Part shown: piece after piece, positions 1 to 9,000 of the stretch
Position numbering within the stretch: position 1 is the stretch's first letter
How the letters are laid out: every line of letters starts with the position of its first letter
DNA from: Planctomycetota bacterium
Lineage (GTDB): Bacteria > Planctomycetota > Planctomycetia > Pirellulales > Pirellulaceae
Assembly: GCA_019347795.1 (NCBI GenBank)
Contig: JAHWKS010000059.1
Coordinates: 1-12,429 of the forward strand
DNA: 12,429 bases
Reading direction: 5' to 3'
Notes under the pieces: model-generated
Database searches by the model: none
What the model saw: the letters and a program-made list of their open reading frames with translations, nothing else
Told to the model about the DNA's origin: nothing
Made by a program: the position numbers and the translations under genes

Positions 1-1638
1 GTTTTCCGGCAGGGCTTCAAAGGGAAGCTTATTGAGCACCACCACCGGCTGCGAGCCTTCGCTGTACGGCTCCATCTTGACGGTGAGGCGCGCGAAGAGC
101 TGCGTCCCGCCGACCATGCGATGGCATTCGCCGGTGACTTCGGCCGCCTTCTCCACCGTCTCGCGGTAGCTGACCTGCGGCTTGTGGAACTTCACATTCA
201 CCTTAAAATCCCGCAGGAGACGGTTCTTGACGATCTCCAGGTGCAGCTCCCCCATGCCGCTGATGAGCGTCTGGCCCGCCTCGCTCGACTTGATCTGCAG
301 CGTGGGATCCTGGCGCTTGAGCATGTCGAGCGATTCTTCGACCTTCTTCCGCTCCGCCGCGGTCTCCGGCTCGATGGCCATCGAGATGACCGTCTCCGGG
401 AATTGGATCGACTCCAGTTGGATCGGGGCCTTCGCCTCGCAGATGGTGTCGCCGGTGATCGAATGCCGCATGCCGATCACGCCGACAATGTCTCCCGTGG
501 TGGCCTCCTTCACCTGCCCCTCGTGCCGGTCGGCTCCCAGGGCGTGGATGTGCCAAAGCTGGGCGACGTTCTCCTTCGCATCCAGCCGCGGATTGACCGC
601 GCGGGTGTTCGCCTTCAGCTCGCCCGAATAGATGCGGACCCAGTGCATGTCTCCCGTCTTGGCGGGGAGCACCTTGAACACGAGGCCGCAGAACGGCTCA
701 TCGACCCGCGGGCGGCGGCTTTCCTCTTTCGGCTGCTTCTTCTTATCGAGCACCCTTCCCTTCACGGACGGAACTTCCGCGGGACTGGGCAGATAGAACT
801 GCACCGCGTCCAGCACCGGCTGCACGCCGATCCCATGCAACGCCGAGCCGCACAACACCGGCTGGATCTGCAGGTGGAGCGTCGCCTCGCGCACCGTCTT
901 GCGGATCAGGTCGGCCGGGATCGGCTCTTCCTGAAGGGCCAGCTCCATGATCTTGTTGCTGTAGTCGTAGAGGACTTCCAGCATTTCGCCCCGCCACAGC
1001 TCGGCCAACTCCTTATGCTCCTCGGGAATGTCTTGAATCGTGACGACCTTGCCTTCGGTTTCGGGATCGAAGACGAGCATCTTTTGTTCGATCAGATCAA
1101 CCACGCCGCGAAACGCATCCGGCGCGTGGGACGGACCGGCGCCGATGGGAACCTGCAGCGCCACCGGCCTGGCGTTGAGCCGGGTCTCGATCTGCTTAAA
1201 GACCCGCTCAAAGCCGGCCCCCTCGCGGTCCATCTTATTGATGAACGCCACCCGCGGCACGTGATAGCGATTCGCCTGCCGCCACACTGTCTCGCTCTGG
1301 GCCTCGACCCCTTCCCGCGCGCTGAACACCACCACCGCCCCGTCCAGAACACGAAGACAGCGCTCCACCTCGGCCGTGAAATCGACGTGGCCGGGCGTAT
1401 CCAGCAGGTTCACCGTCACGTCTTTCCAGGGAAATGTGACGCACGCGGCGTAAATCGTAATGCCGCGCTCCTGCTCTTCGGGATCGGCGTCCGTTTCGGT
1501 TGTGCCCGAATCGACCTTCCCCACGCGGTGCTTGGCGCCGCTGTAGTAGAGCATATGCTCGGTCAGGGTCGTCTTGCCGGCGTCGATATGGGCGATAATC
1601 CCGATATTGCGAAGATTTTCAAGCTTCCGGGCTGGCAT
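1..1638 (-). CDS. fusA: Elongation factor G, N-terminal 546 residues (cut by window edge)
   Basis: This is a ribosomal translocation GTPase that acts in the cytoplasm. I translated it from the ATG at 1638, and the frame stays open to base 1, so the rest of domain IV and domain V lie outside the window. The GTPase motifs are all visible: G1 AHIDAGKTT (residues 16-24), switch I RGITI (58-62), G3 DTPGH (80-84) and G4 NKMD (134-137). Domains II and III follow, and domain IV begins near residue 490 with YRETV. The gene order rpsL-rpsG-fusA supports the call. Two segments differ from textbook EF-G: the stretch before switch I (TETDADPEEQ) and the domain IV loop (503-518), which lacks the usual GGRGQYG. 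That suggests a planctomycete or spd-type EF-G subfamily rather than classical EF-G I. Only a weak GGA lies 7 nt before the start. A 7-bp hairpin (1679-1697) sits about 40 nt upstream. The enzyme class is certain and the subfamily is inferred. Confidence 0.96.
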   Translation of the reverse strand, partial: MPARKLENLRNIGIIAHIDAGKTTLTEHMLYYSGAKHRVGKVDSGTTETDADPEEQERGITIYAACVTFPWKDVTVNLLDTPGHVDFTAEVERCLRVLDGAVVVFSAREGVEAQSETVWRQANRYHVPRVAFINKMDREGAGFERVFKQIETRLNARPVALQVPIGAGPSHAPDAFRGVVDLIEQKMLVFDPETEGKVVTIQDIPEEHKELAELWRGEMLEVLYDYSNKIMELALQEEPIPADLIRKTVREATLHLQIQPVLCGSALHGIGVQPVLDAVQFYLPSPAEVPSVKGRVLDKKKQPKEESRRPRVDEPFCGLVFKVLPAKTGDMHWVRIYSGELKANTRAVNPRLDAKENVAQLWHIHALGADRHEGQVKEATTGDIVGVIGMRHSITGDTICEAKAPIQLESIQFPETVISMAIEPETAAERKKVEESLDMLKRQDPTLQIKSSEAGQTLISGMGELHLEIVKNRLLRDFKVNVKFHKPQVSYRETVEKAAEVTGECHRMVGGTQLFARLTVKMEPYSEGSQPVVVLNKLPFEALPEN

Positions 1639-1768
1639 GGTCTGTCCAAGGTTGAACTGCTCGTCCTCATCGTTTAACCGCGACCGGGCGGGTCGCGCGC
1701 CGCGTTGACATTTCTCGGCTGTTCCGGAGCGCGGTCCGTTGGCCACGCGATTAAACGACTGGCGCATG

Positions 1769-1802
1769 AAAACGCCGCGCGCGGTCGGTCCGCGCGCGGC
1801 GT
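1769..1802 (-). terminator. Intrinsic terminator-like hairpin between rpsG and fusA
   Basis: A perfect 13-bp GC-rich inverted repeat (1772-1784 with 1790-1802) encloses a 5-nt loop. On the minus strand it is followed by a run of four T. It starts 17 nt after the rpsG stop codon. On the plus strand no T run follows, so it is oriented to end or attenuate rpsL-rpsG transcription before fusA. The T run is short, so read-through is plausible. Confidence 0.65.
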
Positions 1803-1818
1803 GCGTGATGCTTGCGAT

Positions 1819-2289
1819 TTACCAGGCGAAGTGGGCGAAGGCCTTGTTGGCGTCGGCCATGCGGTGCGTGTTCTCGCGGCGGGTCATCGCGGCGCCTTCC
1901 TTATTGTAGGCGGCGATCAGCTCCTCGGCGAGTTTCTGCGAGGTGGGCCGGCCCTTCTTCTCCCGCACCGCCATGAGGATCCAGCGGAAGGCGAGCGACT
2001 GCTGCCGGGCCGAGCGGACCTGCATCGGTACCTGGTAGGAGGCGCCGCCGACCCGCTTGCTGCGGACCTCGACGTGCGGCTTCACGTTGTTGATCGCCTG
2101 CGTGAAAACCTCGATCGGCTCGACGTCCTTCACCTTCTCGGCGATCTCGTCCAGGGCGTCGTAGAACACATTTTGCGCGACCGTCTTCTTGCCGTCCCAC
2201 ATCAGGCAGTTGATGAACTTGGACGCCAGCACCGAATGGAACTTCGGATCGGGCTTCAGTTGCGTCCGGCTGGAAGTAATGCGACCCAT
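1819..2289 (-). CDS. rpsG: Small ribosomal subunit protein uS7
   Basis: The gene encodes 156 residues, the normal length for uS7, which nucleates folding of the 16S rRNA 3' major domain and sits in the 30S head near the E site. The sequence matches the family throughout: a basic N-terminus starting MGRITSSR, the [12 protein letters not shown] segment, [16 protein letters not shown] near residues 73-88, and the C-terminal [20 protein letters not shown]. It lies 48 bp downstream of rpsL on the same strand, the standard str operon order, and ahead of fusA. uS7 represses its own operon in Escherichia coli, but I see no recognisable target site here. No strong Shine-Dalgarno sits close to the ATG; an AAGGA lies about 18 nt upstream. 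Nothing in the protein looks abnormal. Confidence 0.98.
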   Translation of the reverse strand: MGRITSSRTQLKPDPKFHSVLASKFINCLMWDGKKTVAQNVFYDALDEIAEKVKDVEPIEVFTQAINNVKPHVEVRSKRVGGASYQVPMQVRSARQQSLAFRWILMAVREKKGRPTSQKLAEELIAAYNKEGAAMTRRENTHRMADANKAFAHFAW

Positions 2290-2337
2290 GGTTGAGCTGC
2301 GGCTGTCCTTGGTTAGTTGTGTGTTCGATCGATACGA

Positions 2338-2706
<369 letters not shown>

Positions 2707-2727
2707 CGTCTGATGTCGTAGGCGAAT

Positions 2728-2793
2728 GGTAGCCCGAGGCGTTAGCAAGGGGCGACTTCCAGGGACCGTCCCTCGCTGACGCTTCGGGCTACC
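2728..2793. repeat. REP-like palindrome in the rpsL leader
   Basis: Two 24-nt arms (2728-2751 and 2770-2793) are inverted copies separated by 18 nt. Twenty-one positions pair normally. Of the three differences, two give G-T wobble pairs and one gives an A-C mismatch. The core TAGCCCGAAGCG-type sequence resembles a palindromic repeat I associate with planctomycete intergenic regions, which is recollection and was not searched. The element ends 22 nt before the rpsL start and lies downstream of the putative promoter, so it would be transcribed into the leader. Confidence 0.75.
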
Positions 2794-2818
2794 ATGTGGC
2801 AACTCCGGGAAACTACTC

Positions 2819-2846
2819 AGGTTACAATTTCTCGCCCGGGTGTCAA
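2819..2846 (-). promoter_or_regulatory. Sigma-70-type promoter for rpsL-rpsG
   Basis: On the minus strand a perfect -35 TTGACA (2846-2841) is followed after 16 nt by TAACCT (2824-2819), which keeps the TAnnnT pattern of a -10 box. The -35 box overlaps the bioB stop codon, whose TGA lies inside it. Transcription would start near 2812, giving a leader of about 106 nt that carries the palindromic repeat. The call comes from sequence pattern and position only. Confidence 0.55.
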
Positions 2847-3868
2847 GGCGAGGAGCGGGTGACGACGAAGCCCATCTCTTCGATCATCCGGTAGTCCTGC
2901 TCAGGCGCCTGGCCGGCGGTGGTGAGATAGTCGCCGACGAAAATCGAGTTGGCGGCGTACAGCCCCAGCGGCTGAAGGCTTCCCAGGTGCAGCTCGCGAC
3001 CGCCGGCGATGCGGATTTCCCGATCAGGGTTGGCATAGCGGACGACAGCCAGGCCGCGAAGGCAGTCTCGCGGGTTCAACTCGTTTTTGCCCGCCAGCGG
3101 CGTGCCGTCGATGGGGTGCAGGAAGTTGACGGGGATCGACTGCACCCCCAAATCCCGCAGGTCGAGGGCCATCCGCACCACGTCGATCGGCTTTTGCCCC
3201 ATACCGAGGATGCCGCCCGAGCACATCTCCAAGCCGGCGTCCCGCACGGCGCAGAGCGTGTCGTAGCGATCCTGCCAGGTATGGGTGGTGCAGATTTCAG
3301 CGTAATGTTCGCGGCTGGTGTTGAGGTTGTGATTCACGCGGTCCACGCCGCACGACTTGAGCCGCCCCGCCTGCTCAGGGGTGAGAAGGCCCAGGCAGGC
3401 GCAGATTTTCAAATCGTACTTCTCTTTGATCTCCGGGACGATCGTCTCCACCGCGTGCATTTCGCGCTCGTTGGGTCCCCGGGCGGAGATCACGATGCAG
3501 TACGTCTTGCTCTTCCGCTCCCACGCCATCCGGGCGCCGTCGAGCAGCTTTTCGCGGCTGAGCAGGTTGTAGCGGGGAATCTCCGCCTCGGAAACCTTCG
3601 ACTGCGAGCAGTAGGAGCAGTCCTCCGGGCAGAGCCCGCTCTTGGCGTTCATCAGGAAGTAAAGCTGCACCGTGTTGCCGAAGTGCTTCCGCCGCAGCAG
3701 GTACGCGCCGGCAAGCACGTCCAACAGCTCGTCATCATGCGAGGCGAGAATCGCCAGCCCCTCCTCCTCGGTCAGGCGGTGGCCGGCGTCGATTCGTTCG
3801 GCCAACTTCCGCCAATCCAACTTGGCGGCGATTGAAGACAGCTCGGCGGCGGTCGAGAGGTCAGGCAT
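2843..3868 (-). CDS. bioB: Biotin synthase, radical SAM enzyme
   Basis: BioB inserts sulfur into dethiobiotin, the last step of biotin synthesis, using S-adenosylmethionine and two iron-sulfur clusters. From the ATG at 3868 the protein has 341 residues, close to the family length. The radical SAM motif CPEDCSYC gives Cys80, Cys84 and Cys87 for the 4Fe-4S cluster. The 2Fe-2S ligands are also visible: Cys124 ([11 protein letters not shown]), Cys156 (KICACLG), Cys216 (EMCSGG) and Arg286 (EIRIAGG). The C-terminal motif [16 protein letters not shown] is intact. A longer start at 3961 is possible and has an AGG 5 nt upstream. I prefer 3868 because the extra 31 residues show mixed third-codon bases unlike the rest, contain a promoter-like sequence, and extend beyond the Bacillus-type N-terminus. 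The gene stands alone; no other bio gene is in the window. Confidence 0.95.
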   Translation of the reverse strand: MPDLSTAAELSSIAAKLDWRKLAERIDAGHRLTEEEGLAILASHDDELLDVLAGAYLLRRKHFGNTVQLYFLMNAKSGLCPEDCSYCSQSKVSEAEIPRYNLLSREKLLDGARMAWERKSKTYCIVISARGPNEREMHAVETIVPEIKEKYDLKICACLGLLTPEQAGRLKSCGVDRVNHNLNTSREHYAEICTTHTWQDRYDTLCAVRDAGLEMCSGGILGMGQKPIDVVRMALDLRDLGVQSIPVNFLHPIDGTPLAGKNELNPRDCLRGLAVVRYANPDREIRIAGGRELHLGSLQPLGLYAANSIFVGDYLTTAGQAPEQDYRMIEEMGFVVTRSSP

Positions 3869-3917
3869 GACGGGCGGAGCGGCAGGGACCTTGGCTGGAA
3901 GCTCGGATTCGTGGAAA

Positions 3918-3926
3918 ATGATAGCA
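3918..3926 (-). promoter_or_regulatory. Extended -10 promoter candidate for bioB
   Basis: On the minus strand the sequence TGCTATCAT matches the extended -10 pattern TGnTATAAT with one mismatch. No matching -35 box is seen 17 nt upstream, which extended -10 promoters can lack. It would give a leader of about 40 nt to the ATG at 3868 and is one reason for choosing that start. The evidence is a short motif only. Confidence 0.35.
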
Positions 3927-3962
3927 CGTTGTGCCAAGTCCCGTCGATGGGCGTTCGCCATA

Positions 3963-3989
3963 GTCGCCTTTCGCTCCGCGAAAGGACGC
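3963..3989 (-). repeat. REP-like palindromic repeat, copy 1 (inverted)
   Basis: This 27-nt element has an 8-bp perfect hairpin (CCTTTCGC 3967-3974 with GCGAAAGG 3978-3985) and a 3-nt loop. Read on the minus strand it matches the copy at 4020-4046 at 23 of 27 positions. It ends 1 nt before the alternative bioB ATG at 3961 and supplies the AGG in front of it. Confidence 0.7.
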
Positions 3990-4019
3990 CTCCAGGGCGG
4001 AACTTTATCAAATCACCGG

Positions 4020-4046
4020 ACGTGCTTTCGCCGAGCGAAAGCCGAC
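4020..4046 (+). repeat. REP-like palindromic repeat, copy 2
   Basis: A perfect 8-bp hairpin (GCTTTCGC 4024-4031 with GCGAAAGC 4035-4042) has a 3-nt loop CGA. Compared with copy 1 the outer stem pair is G-C instead of C-G, a compensatory change. The two copies face opposite ways 30 nt apart, like a bacterial interspersed mosaic element, and sit between the divergent genes bioB and PSP1. Confidence 0.7.
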
Positions 4047-4055
4047 ATTAGCTTC

Positions 4056-4613
4056 GTGTCACACTCCTATCTCGTTCGTGTCGGCTTGCTCGGCCATGTC
4101 GGCCGGTTTGCGTCTGCAGGGCTTTCGCGCTACCGTCGCGGCGCCCGGGTCGTGTGCCGCACCGCGCGGGGGCTGGAGGTCGGCGAGGTTCTGGCCGAGT
4201 CCGAAGATTCGTGCAACGGCGAGGCGGATGGAACGCTGCTAAGGCCGGTCACCGTGGAGGACGACCTGCTTCTGGAGCGACTCCAGCGGAACCGCGATGA
4301 GGCGTTCTCCGCCTGTACTCGCTTGCTGGATGAGCGCGGGGCGTCGGCGGTGCTGATGGACGTGGAGCATCTTCTGGACGGCTCGTCGATCTACTTCTAC
4401 TTTCTCGGGGAGCCGCCGGCCGAGGCGGCGTCGCTGATCGAGGAACTGGCCGAGGCGTATGAGGCGAAGGTTCAGTTCCGCCGCTTCGCGGATACGCTGA
4501 CCGAGGGATGCGGGCCGGGATGCGGAACCGAGGACGCGGAAAACGGCTGCGGCGCGGCGTGCGGCTCGTGCGCCGTCACCGCCGCCTGCGGCTCTCGACG
4601 CAGCGCGGTGTAG
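4056..4613 (+). CDS. PSP1/RicT (YaaT)-like protein with Cys-rich tail
   Basis: From the GTG at 4056 the product has 185 residues. Residues 4-50 (YLVRVGLLGHVGRF, then RGARVVCRTARGLEVGEVL) and the middle (DVEHLLDGSSIYFYFLGEPP) match the PSP1 domain found in Bacillus YaaT/RicT. RicT is part of the Ric complex that binds iron-sulfur clusters and affects RNase Y-dependent mRNA maturation and sporulation; whether this planctomycete protein does the same is unknown. The C-terminal tail (151-179) holds six cysteines (152, 156, 165, 169, 172, 178), suggesting metal or Fe-S binding. The start is uncertain: the open frame extends far upstream, but that part is antisense to bioB and has no family similarity, while GTG 4056 begins just before the domain. 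No Shine-Dalgarno is visible. The gene is divergent from bioB and 107 bp upstream of the SGNH gene. Confidence 0.82.
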   Translation: MSHSYLVRVGLLGHVGRFASAGLSRYRRGARVVCRTARGLEVGEVLAESEDSCNGEADGTLLRPVTVEDDLLLERLQRNRDEAFSACTRLLDERGASAVLMDVEHLLDGSSIYFYFLGEPPAEAASLIEELAEAYEAKVQFRRFADTLTEGCGPGCGTEDAENGCGAACGSCAVTAACGSRRSAV

Positions 4614-4658
4614 AGGCGAGCGCGCGGTCTGCGGCGTCATTACGCGCACCATCGCTTT

Positions 4659-4669
4659 TTGACTATCAT
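4659..4669 (+). promoter_or_regulatory. Weak promoter-like sequence before the SGNH gene
   Basis: The 107-bp gap 4614-4720 holds TTGACT (4659-4664) directly joined to TATCAT (4664-4669). Either could be a -35 or a -10 box, but neither has a good partner at 16-18 nt. A small 7-bp bulged stem (TGCGGCGT with ACGCGCA, about 4630-4648) and a T run at 4656-4660 precede it and could be a weak terminator for the PSP1 gene. Nothing stronger is seen in this gap. Confidence 0.25.
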
Positions 4670-4720
4670 ACTCAGTGTCTGGATTGCGGCCTCGCTTCCC
4701 TTGCACCCGTTCCAAGTCTG

Positions 4721-5974
4721 ATGGATTCTCTTTCGTTTCGTTTCCGGCGCCGCGCGGTCGTCTTCGTTCTGCTTTTGCCGCTCGCCGCGCTCGCCCCTGT
4801 TCATGCCGTAGAGCCGGGTGCGGCGGTTGAGCTCCGCGACGGCGATCGCGTCACCCTGCTCGGCGCGGCGTTTGTCGAGCGGCTGCAGAACCACGGTTAT
4901 CTGGAGACGCTGCTCACGGCGGCCCATCCGGATCGCCACGTCCTGTTTCGCAATCTCGGCTGGAGCGGCGATACCGTGGAGGGCATTTCCCGCGCGGTGT
5001 TCGGCTCGCCGCAGGACGGCTTTGAGCGGCTGGTGAGTGATGTATCGCTGACGAAGCCGACAATGATCCTCATCTGCTACGGCGACAATGAGGCCCATGT
5101 CGGTCTGGAAGGGCTGCCGACATTTGTCGCCGGGTTGAGCCGGCTACTGGACGCGCTGGAGAAGACCGGCGCCCGGCTGGTGCTCCTCTCGCCGGTGGAG
5201 CGCGAAGCACTCGGACCGCCGCTCCCCGATCCGCAACAGTACAACGAGTCGTTGCGTGTTTACCGCGAGGCGATTCAAAACACCGCCGCCGATCGCGGCT
5301 TAACCTACCTGGAGCTGAATCCGCTCGTCGAGTCGAAGCATGAGCCGCTTATCTCGAACACCGTCCACTTCACGCCCTACGGCCACTGGCGTGCGGCGCC
5401 GGCGATCGCGGAGCGGCTGGGCGTTGCTCCGACACCGTGGAGCATCGACATCCACGTCCATGGCGAGCAGAAGACAAGCGGCGTCGATGTTGCGGATGTG
5501 AATGCCGCCCGTGAACGCGTAACGTTTGAGGCCGCCGATCATCGCTTGCCGCTCCCGGCCCCTCCGCCCTACTCGCCGGAAGCCGCGGCGATGGCCGGGC
5601 CGCAGCGGACGCTGACAGTTCGCGGATTGCCGCCGGGAAAGTATCGCCTGCTAATCGACGGCAAGCCACAGCTCACGGCCGTCGCTTCCGAGTTCGCCGA
5701 GGGCGTGCGGCTGGCGACCGGCCCCCAGTTCGATCAGGCCGAGACGCTGCGCCGCACGATCGGCGAAAAAAATGAGCTGTTCTTCCACCGCTACCGCCCA
5801 CAGAACGAGACCTACCTGTTCCTGTTCCGCAAACACGAGCAGGGAAACAACGCCGTCGAGATCCCGCAGTTCGATCCGCTCATTGAAGCCAAGGAGAAAG
5901 AGATTGCGACGCTGCGGAAACCGAGGAAGCATGAGTATGAGATCGCTCCGATCCGAGAAATCGGGCCGCCGTAG
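4721..5974 (+). CDS. Exported SGNH/GDSL-like protein, degenerate catalytic blocks
   Basis: From the ATG at 4721 the protein has 417 residues. It begins with an arginine-rich n-region, a hydrophobic core (about 12-25) and a likely signal peptidase site after APVHA (29), so it is probably exported. Residues 40-235 look like an SGNH hydrolase fold: block I region LLGAAFVER (46-54), block II RNLGWSGDT (77-85), block III GDN (121-123) and block V NTVHFTPYGH (213-222). The usual block I GDS serine is not present, and the block V Asp of DxxH is Asn213. The C-terminal part (about 240-417) is probably beta-rich and unassigned. The gene lies 38 bp upstream of the heme-dehydrogenase gene, and SGNH domains are commonly paired or fused with that family in planctomycetes. 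The substrate is unknown; a role in polysaccharide ester handling or binding is only a guess. Confidence 0.85.
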   Translation: MDSLSFRFRRRAVVFVLLLPLAALAPVHAVEPGAAVELRDGDRVTLLGAAFVERLQNHGYLETLLTAAHPDRHVLFRNLGWSGDTVEGISRAVFGSPQDGFERLVSDVSLTKPTMILICYGDNEAHVGLEGLPTFVAGLSRLLDALEKTGARLVLLSPVEREALGPPLPDPQQYNESLRVYREAIQNTAADRGLTYLELNPLVESKHEPLISNTVHFTPYGHWRAAPAIAERLGVAPTPWSIDIHVHGEQKTSGVDVADVNAARERVTFEAADHRLPLPAPPPYSPEAAAMAGPQRTLTVRGLPPGKYRLLIDGKPQLTAVASEFAEGVRLATGPQFDQAETLRRTIGEKNELFFHRYRPQNETYLFLFRKHEQGNNAVEIPQFDPLIEAKEKEIATLRKPRKHEYEIAPIREIGPP

Positions 5975-6012
5975 CCAAACATCGGCCGGCTTCAGCAATT
6001 AAGTGTCACCAC

Positions 6013-9000
6013 ATGGTTTCATCATCCAACTTCCTCATGCTGCAATCTCCTCGCATCCTCGCACTCCTGGCCCTCCTTTGCTTCGCCCCTCTCGCTCACG
6101 CCCAGCGGGACCTGGAGGATATTCCCGATCCTGATCCGGAGTTGGAGCGGCAGTCGTTCCTCGTGCAGGAGGGGTTCGCAGTGAACCTCTTCGCGGGCGA
6201 TCCGCAGATCGCCAAGCCGATTCAGATGAACTTCGACGCCCGCGGTCGGCTCTGGATCGCCAGCAGCACGGTGTATCCGCACATCAAGCCGGGCCAGGTC
6301 GCCGACGACAAAATCCTCGTTCTCGAAGACACGGACGGCGACGGCGAGGCCGATAAAACCACCGTCTTCGCCGACGGGCTGCTCATCCCCACGGGCGTTG
6401 TGCCCGACGACAATGGCGGCGCGTACGTCGCCAACAGCACGGAACTCATCCAGCTCGCCGACACCGACGGCGACGGCCGGGCCGATCGGCGCCGCGTGGT
6501 GCTCTCCGGCTTTGGCACGGAGGACACCCACCACTTGCTGCACACGTTGCGATGGGGGCATGACGGGCAACTTTACATGAACCAGTCGATCTACATTCAC
6601 AGCCATGTCGAGACGCCCTACGGGGTGGTGCGACTCAGCGGCGGCGGGATCTGGCGGTTCCGGCCGGAGAACCTCAAGCTCGATGTGCTCTGCTACGGCT
6701 TCGTGAACCCGTGGGGGCACCACTTCGATCGCTGGGGCCAATCCTTCGCGACCGACGGCGCCTACGGAGAAGGGATCAACTACGTCTTCCCCGGCGCGGT
6801 CTTTGTCACGGCGCCAGGCGCCAAGCGGCTGGTGAAAGGCCTCAACCCCGGAAGCCCAAAGCATTGCGGATTGGAGATTCTCAGTGGGCGCCACCTGCCG
6901 GAAGACTGGGCCGGAAGCATGGTCGCCAATGACTTCCGCGCCCATCGCGTATGCCGCTTCACGGTGACCGAGTCCGGCTCGGGCTACGCCTCGCGGCAGG
7001 AAGAGGAGATTATCAAAACCAGCCACGTCGCATTCCGTCCCATCGACGCCAAGGTCGGACCGGATGGGGCGATCTATATCGCCGACTGGTACAACCCCAT
7101 CATCCAGCACGGCGAGGTCGATTTCCGCGACCCGCGCCGCGACCACGTTCACGGCCGCATCTGGCGTGTGACGGCGAAAGGACGCCCGCTGGTGGAGAGG
7201 CCGAAGCTGACGGAGGCGTCGGTCGAGGTGCTTCTCCAAGCCGTGAAGGCGCCGGAGGAGTTTACGCGGCTGCATGCGAAACTGCTTCTTAAATCGCGAG
7301 GCGCCGACGCGGTGCTCACACCGCTGGAAAAATGGATCGCCTCGCTCGATCCGCAGGATCCCGACTACGAGCACCATCGCCTCGAAGGGTTGTGGATCTA
7401 CCAAAACGTCGATGTGGTAAACCAGTCGCTGCTCGAAAAACTTCTGAGCTCCTCGGATCACCGCGTACGGGCTGCGGCGATGCGGGTCGCCGGCCAATGG
7501 CAAGATCGGCTTTCCAATGCTCCGGAATACTTCCGCCGCGGCGCCGGGGACGAGCATCCGCGAGTGCGGCTGGAGGCGGTCCGGGCCTTGGCCCTGGCGC
7601 CGTCGGCGGAAGCGGCCGAGTGGGCCATGCAGGCCCTCGATCATCCGATGGACGACTTCCTCGACTTCGCCCTCTGGCGGACGATGCGGGACTTGCAGCC
7701 TTTCTGGCTTCCCGAACTGGACGCGGGTCGCGTGGCGTTCGGCGGCGACGCGGCGAAGCTTATCTTCGCGCTGAAGGCGGTCGAGTCGCCCGACGTGGCC
7801 GCCCCGCTTTTAAAACTGGTTCGCGAGGGGAAGATCGAGACGGACCGCCTCGGCGGCGTGTTGTCGCTCATCGCCGGCCTCGGCAACTCCGATGAGTTGA
7901 AGCAGGCGCTTGACCTCCTGCTGGCGCCGGGCGGCCGGCTTTCGGAACAGCAGCAAGCGACGATCCTGACGGCGATGATCGAGGCGTCGCAGGCAAGCAA
8001 GGTTCGACCGTCCGGCGATTTGGACGGCGTGACGAAACTGCTCGGCTCGTCGCGCCCGGAGTTGCGAGCGGCCGTGGCCAGGGCGTCTGGCGCGTGGGGG
8101 ATCGCCGCGGCGCGACCTCAACTCAGCGAATGGGCGAGCGCCGACAGCGAAGTGGACGAGAATCTGCGATTCGCGGCGATCGACGCTTTGGCCGGACTCG
8201 GCGGCTCCGAAAGCGTGCAGACGCTCCGGGGACTTTCCTCGGCGAAACACCCGCTGGAGGTGCGGCGTCAGGCGGTCGTGGCTCTCGCGACAATCGCCCC
8301 CAAGGCGGCGGCCGAGCGGACGGTGGAGCTGCTCGCCTCCTATCCGCATGGCGAGGATCCGCGGGAACTGATCTCTGCAATCGTGTCGCGGCAGAATGGC
8401 CCTCCCGCGCTGGCGGCGGCCCTGGCCGAAAAGTCCCTTCCCGCCGACATCGCCAAACTCACGCTACGGGCGGTTCGCGGCGCCGGGCGGCCTTCGCCCG
8501 AGTTGGAGCAAGCCGTGCTGCAGGCCGGCGGCTTGACTGACGCCGGATGGCGCCTCTCGCCGGAAGAGCGACAAGATCTCGCGGCCGAAGTCGTCGCCCA
8601 AGGCGATCCCGCTAGGGGCGAGGAGATTTACCGTCGCGAACAGCTTCAGTGCATGAAGTGCCACGCCATCGGGGGCGCGGGCGGGATGGTCGGTCCCGAC
8701 TTGCTTAGCCTGGGGGCCACGGCGCAGATCGACTACTTAATCGAGTCGCTCCTGGAGCCCAGCGCCAAGGTCAAGGAGAACTACCATGCCGTGCTGGTCG
8801 CAACCGACGACGGTAAGGTGTTGGCCGGCATCCCGCTCCGCCAATCCGAGTCGGAGCTGGTGCTGCGCGATGCGGAGGACCGCGAGGTCGTCATTCCCGC
8901 CGATGCGATCGAGGAGAAGCGCGAAAGCCGCTCTCTCATGCCCGACGGCACAGTCGATCCGCTCACCCGGCAGGAGCTGATCAACCTGGTGCGGTTTCTC

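Noticed and set aside
121..1677. A 518-codon plus-strand open frame
   Set aside because: It is antisense to fusA, whose GTPase motifs are unmistakable. The translation has no recognisable domain and is the typical open shadow of a high-GC gene.
3917..3940. A sigma-54-like sequence TTGGCACAACGTGCT before bioB
   Set aside because: The GG to GC distance is 8 nt rather than the strict 10 nt of sigma-54 promoters.
3672..4055. N-terminal extension of the PSP1-like open frame
   Set aside because: This part is antisense to bioB and lacks PSP1 similarity; the domain begins right after the GTG at 4056.
4508..4720. Upstream extension of the SGNH open frame
   Set aside because: It overlaps the end of the PSP1-like gene and would bury the clear signal peptide that starts at 4721.
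6022..7644. A 540-codon minus-strand open frame
   Set aside because: It lies wholly inside the heme dehydrogenase gene on the opposite strand and shows no domain, signal or ribosome site.
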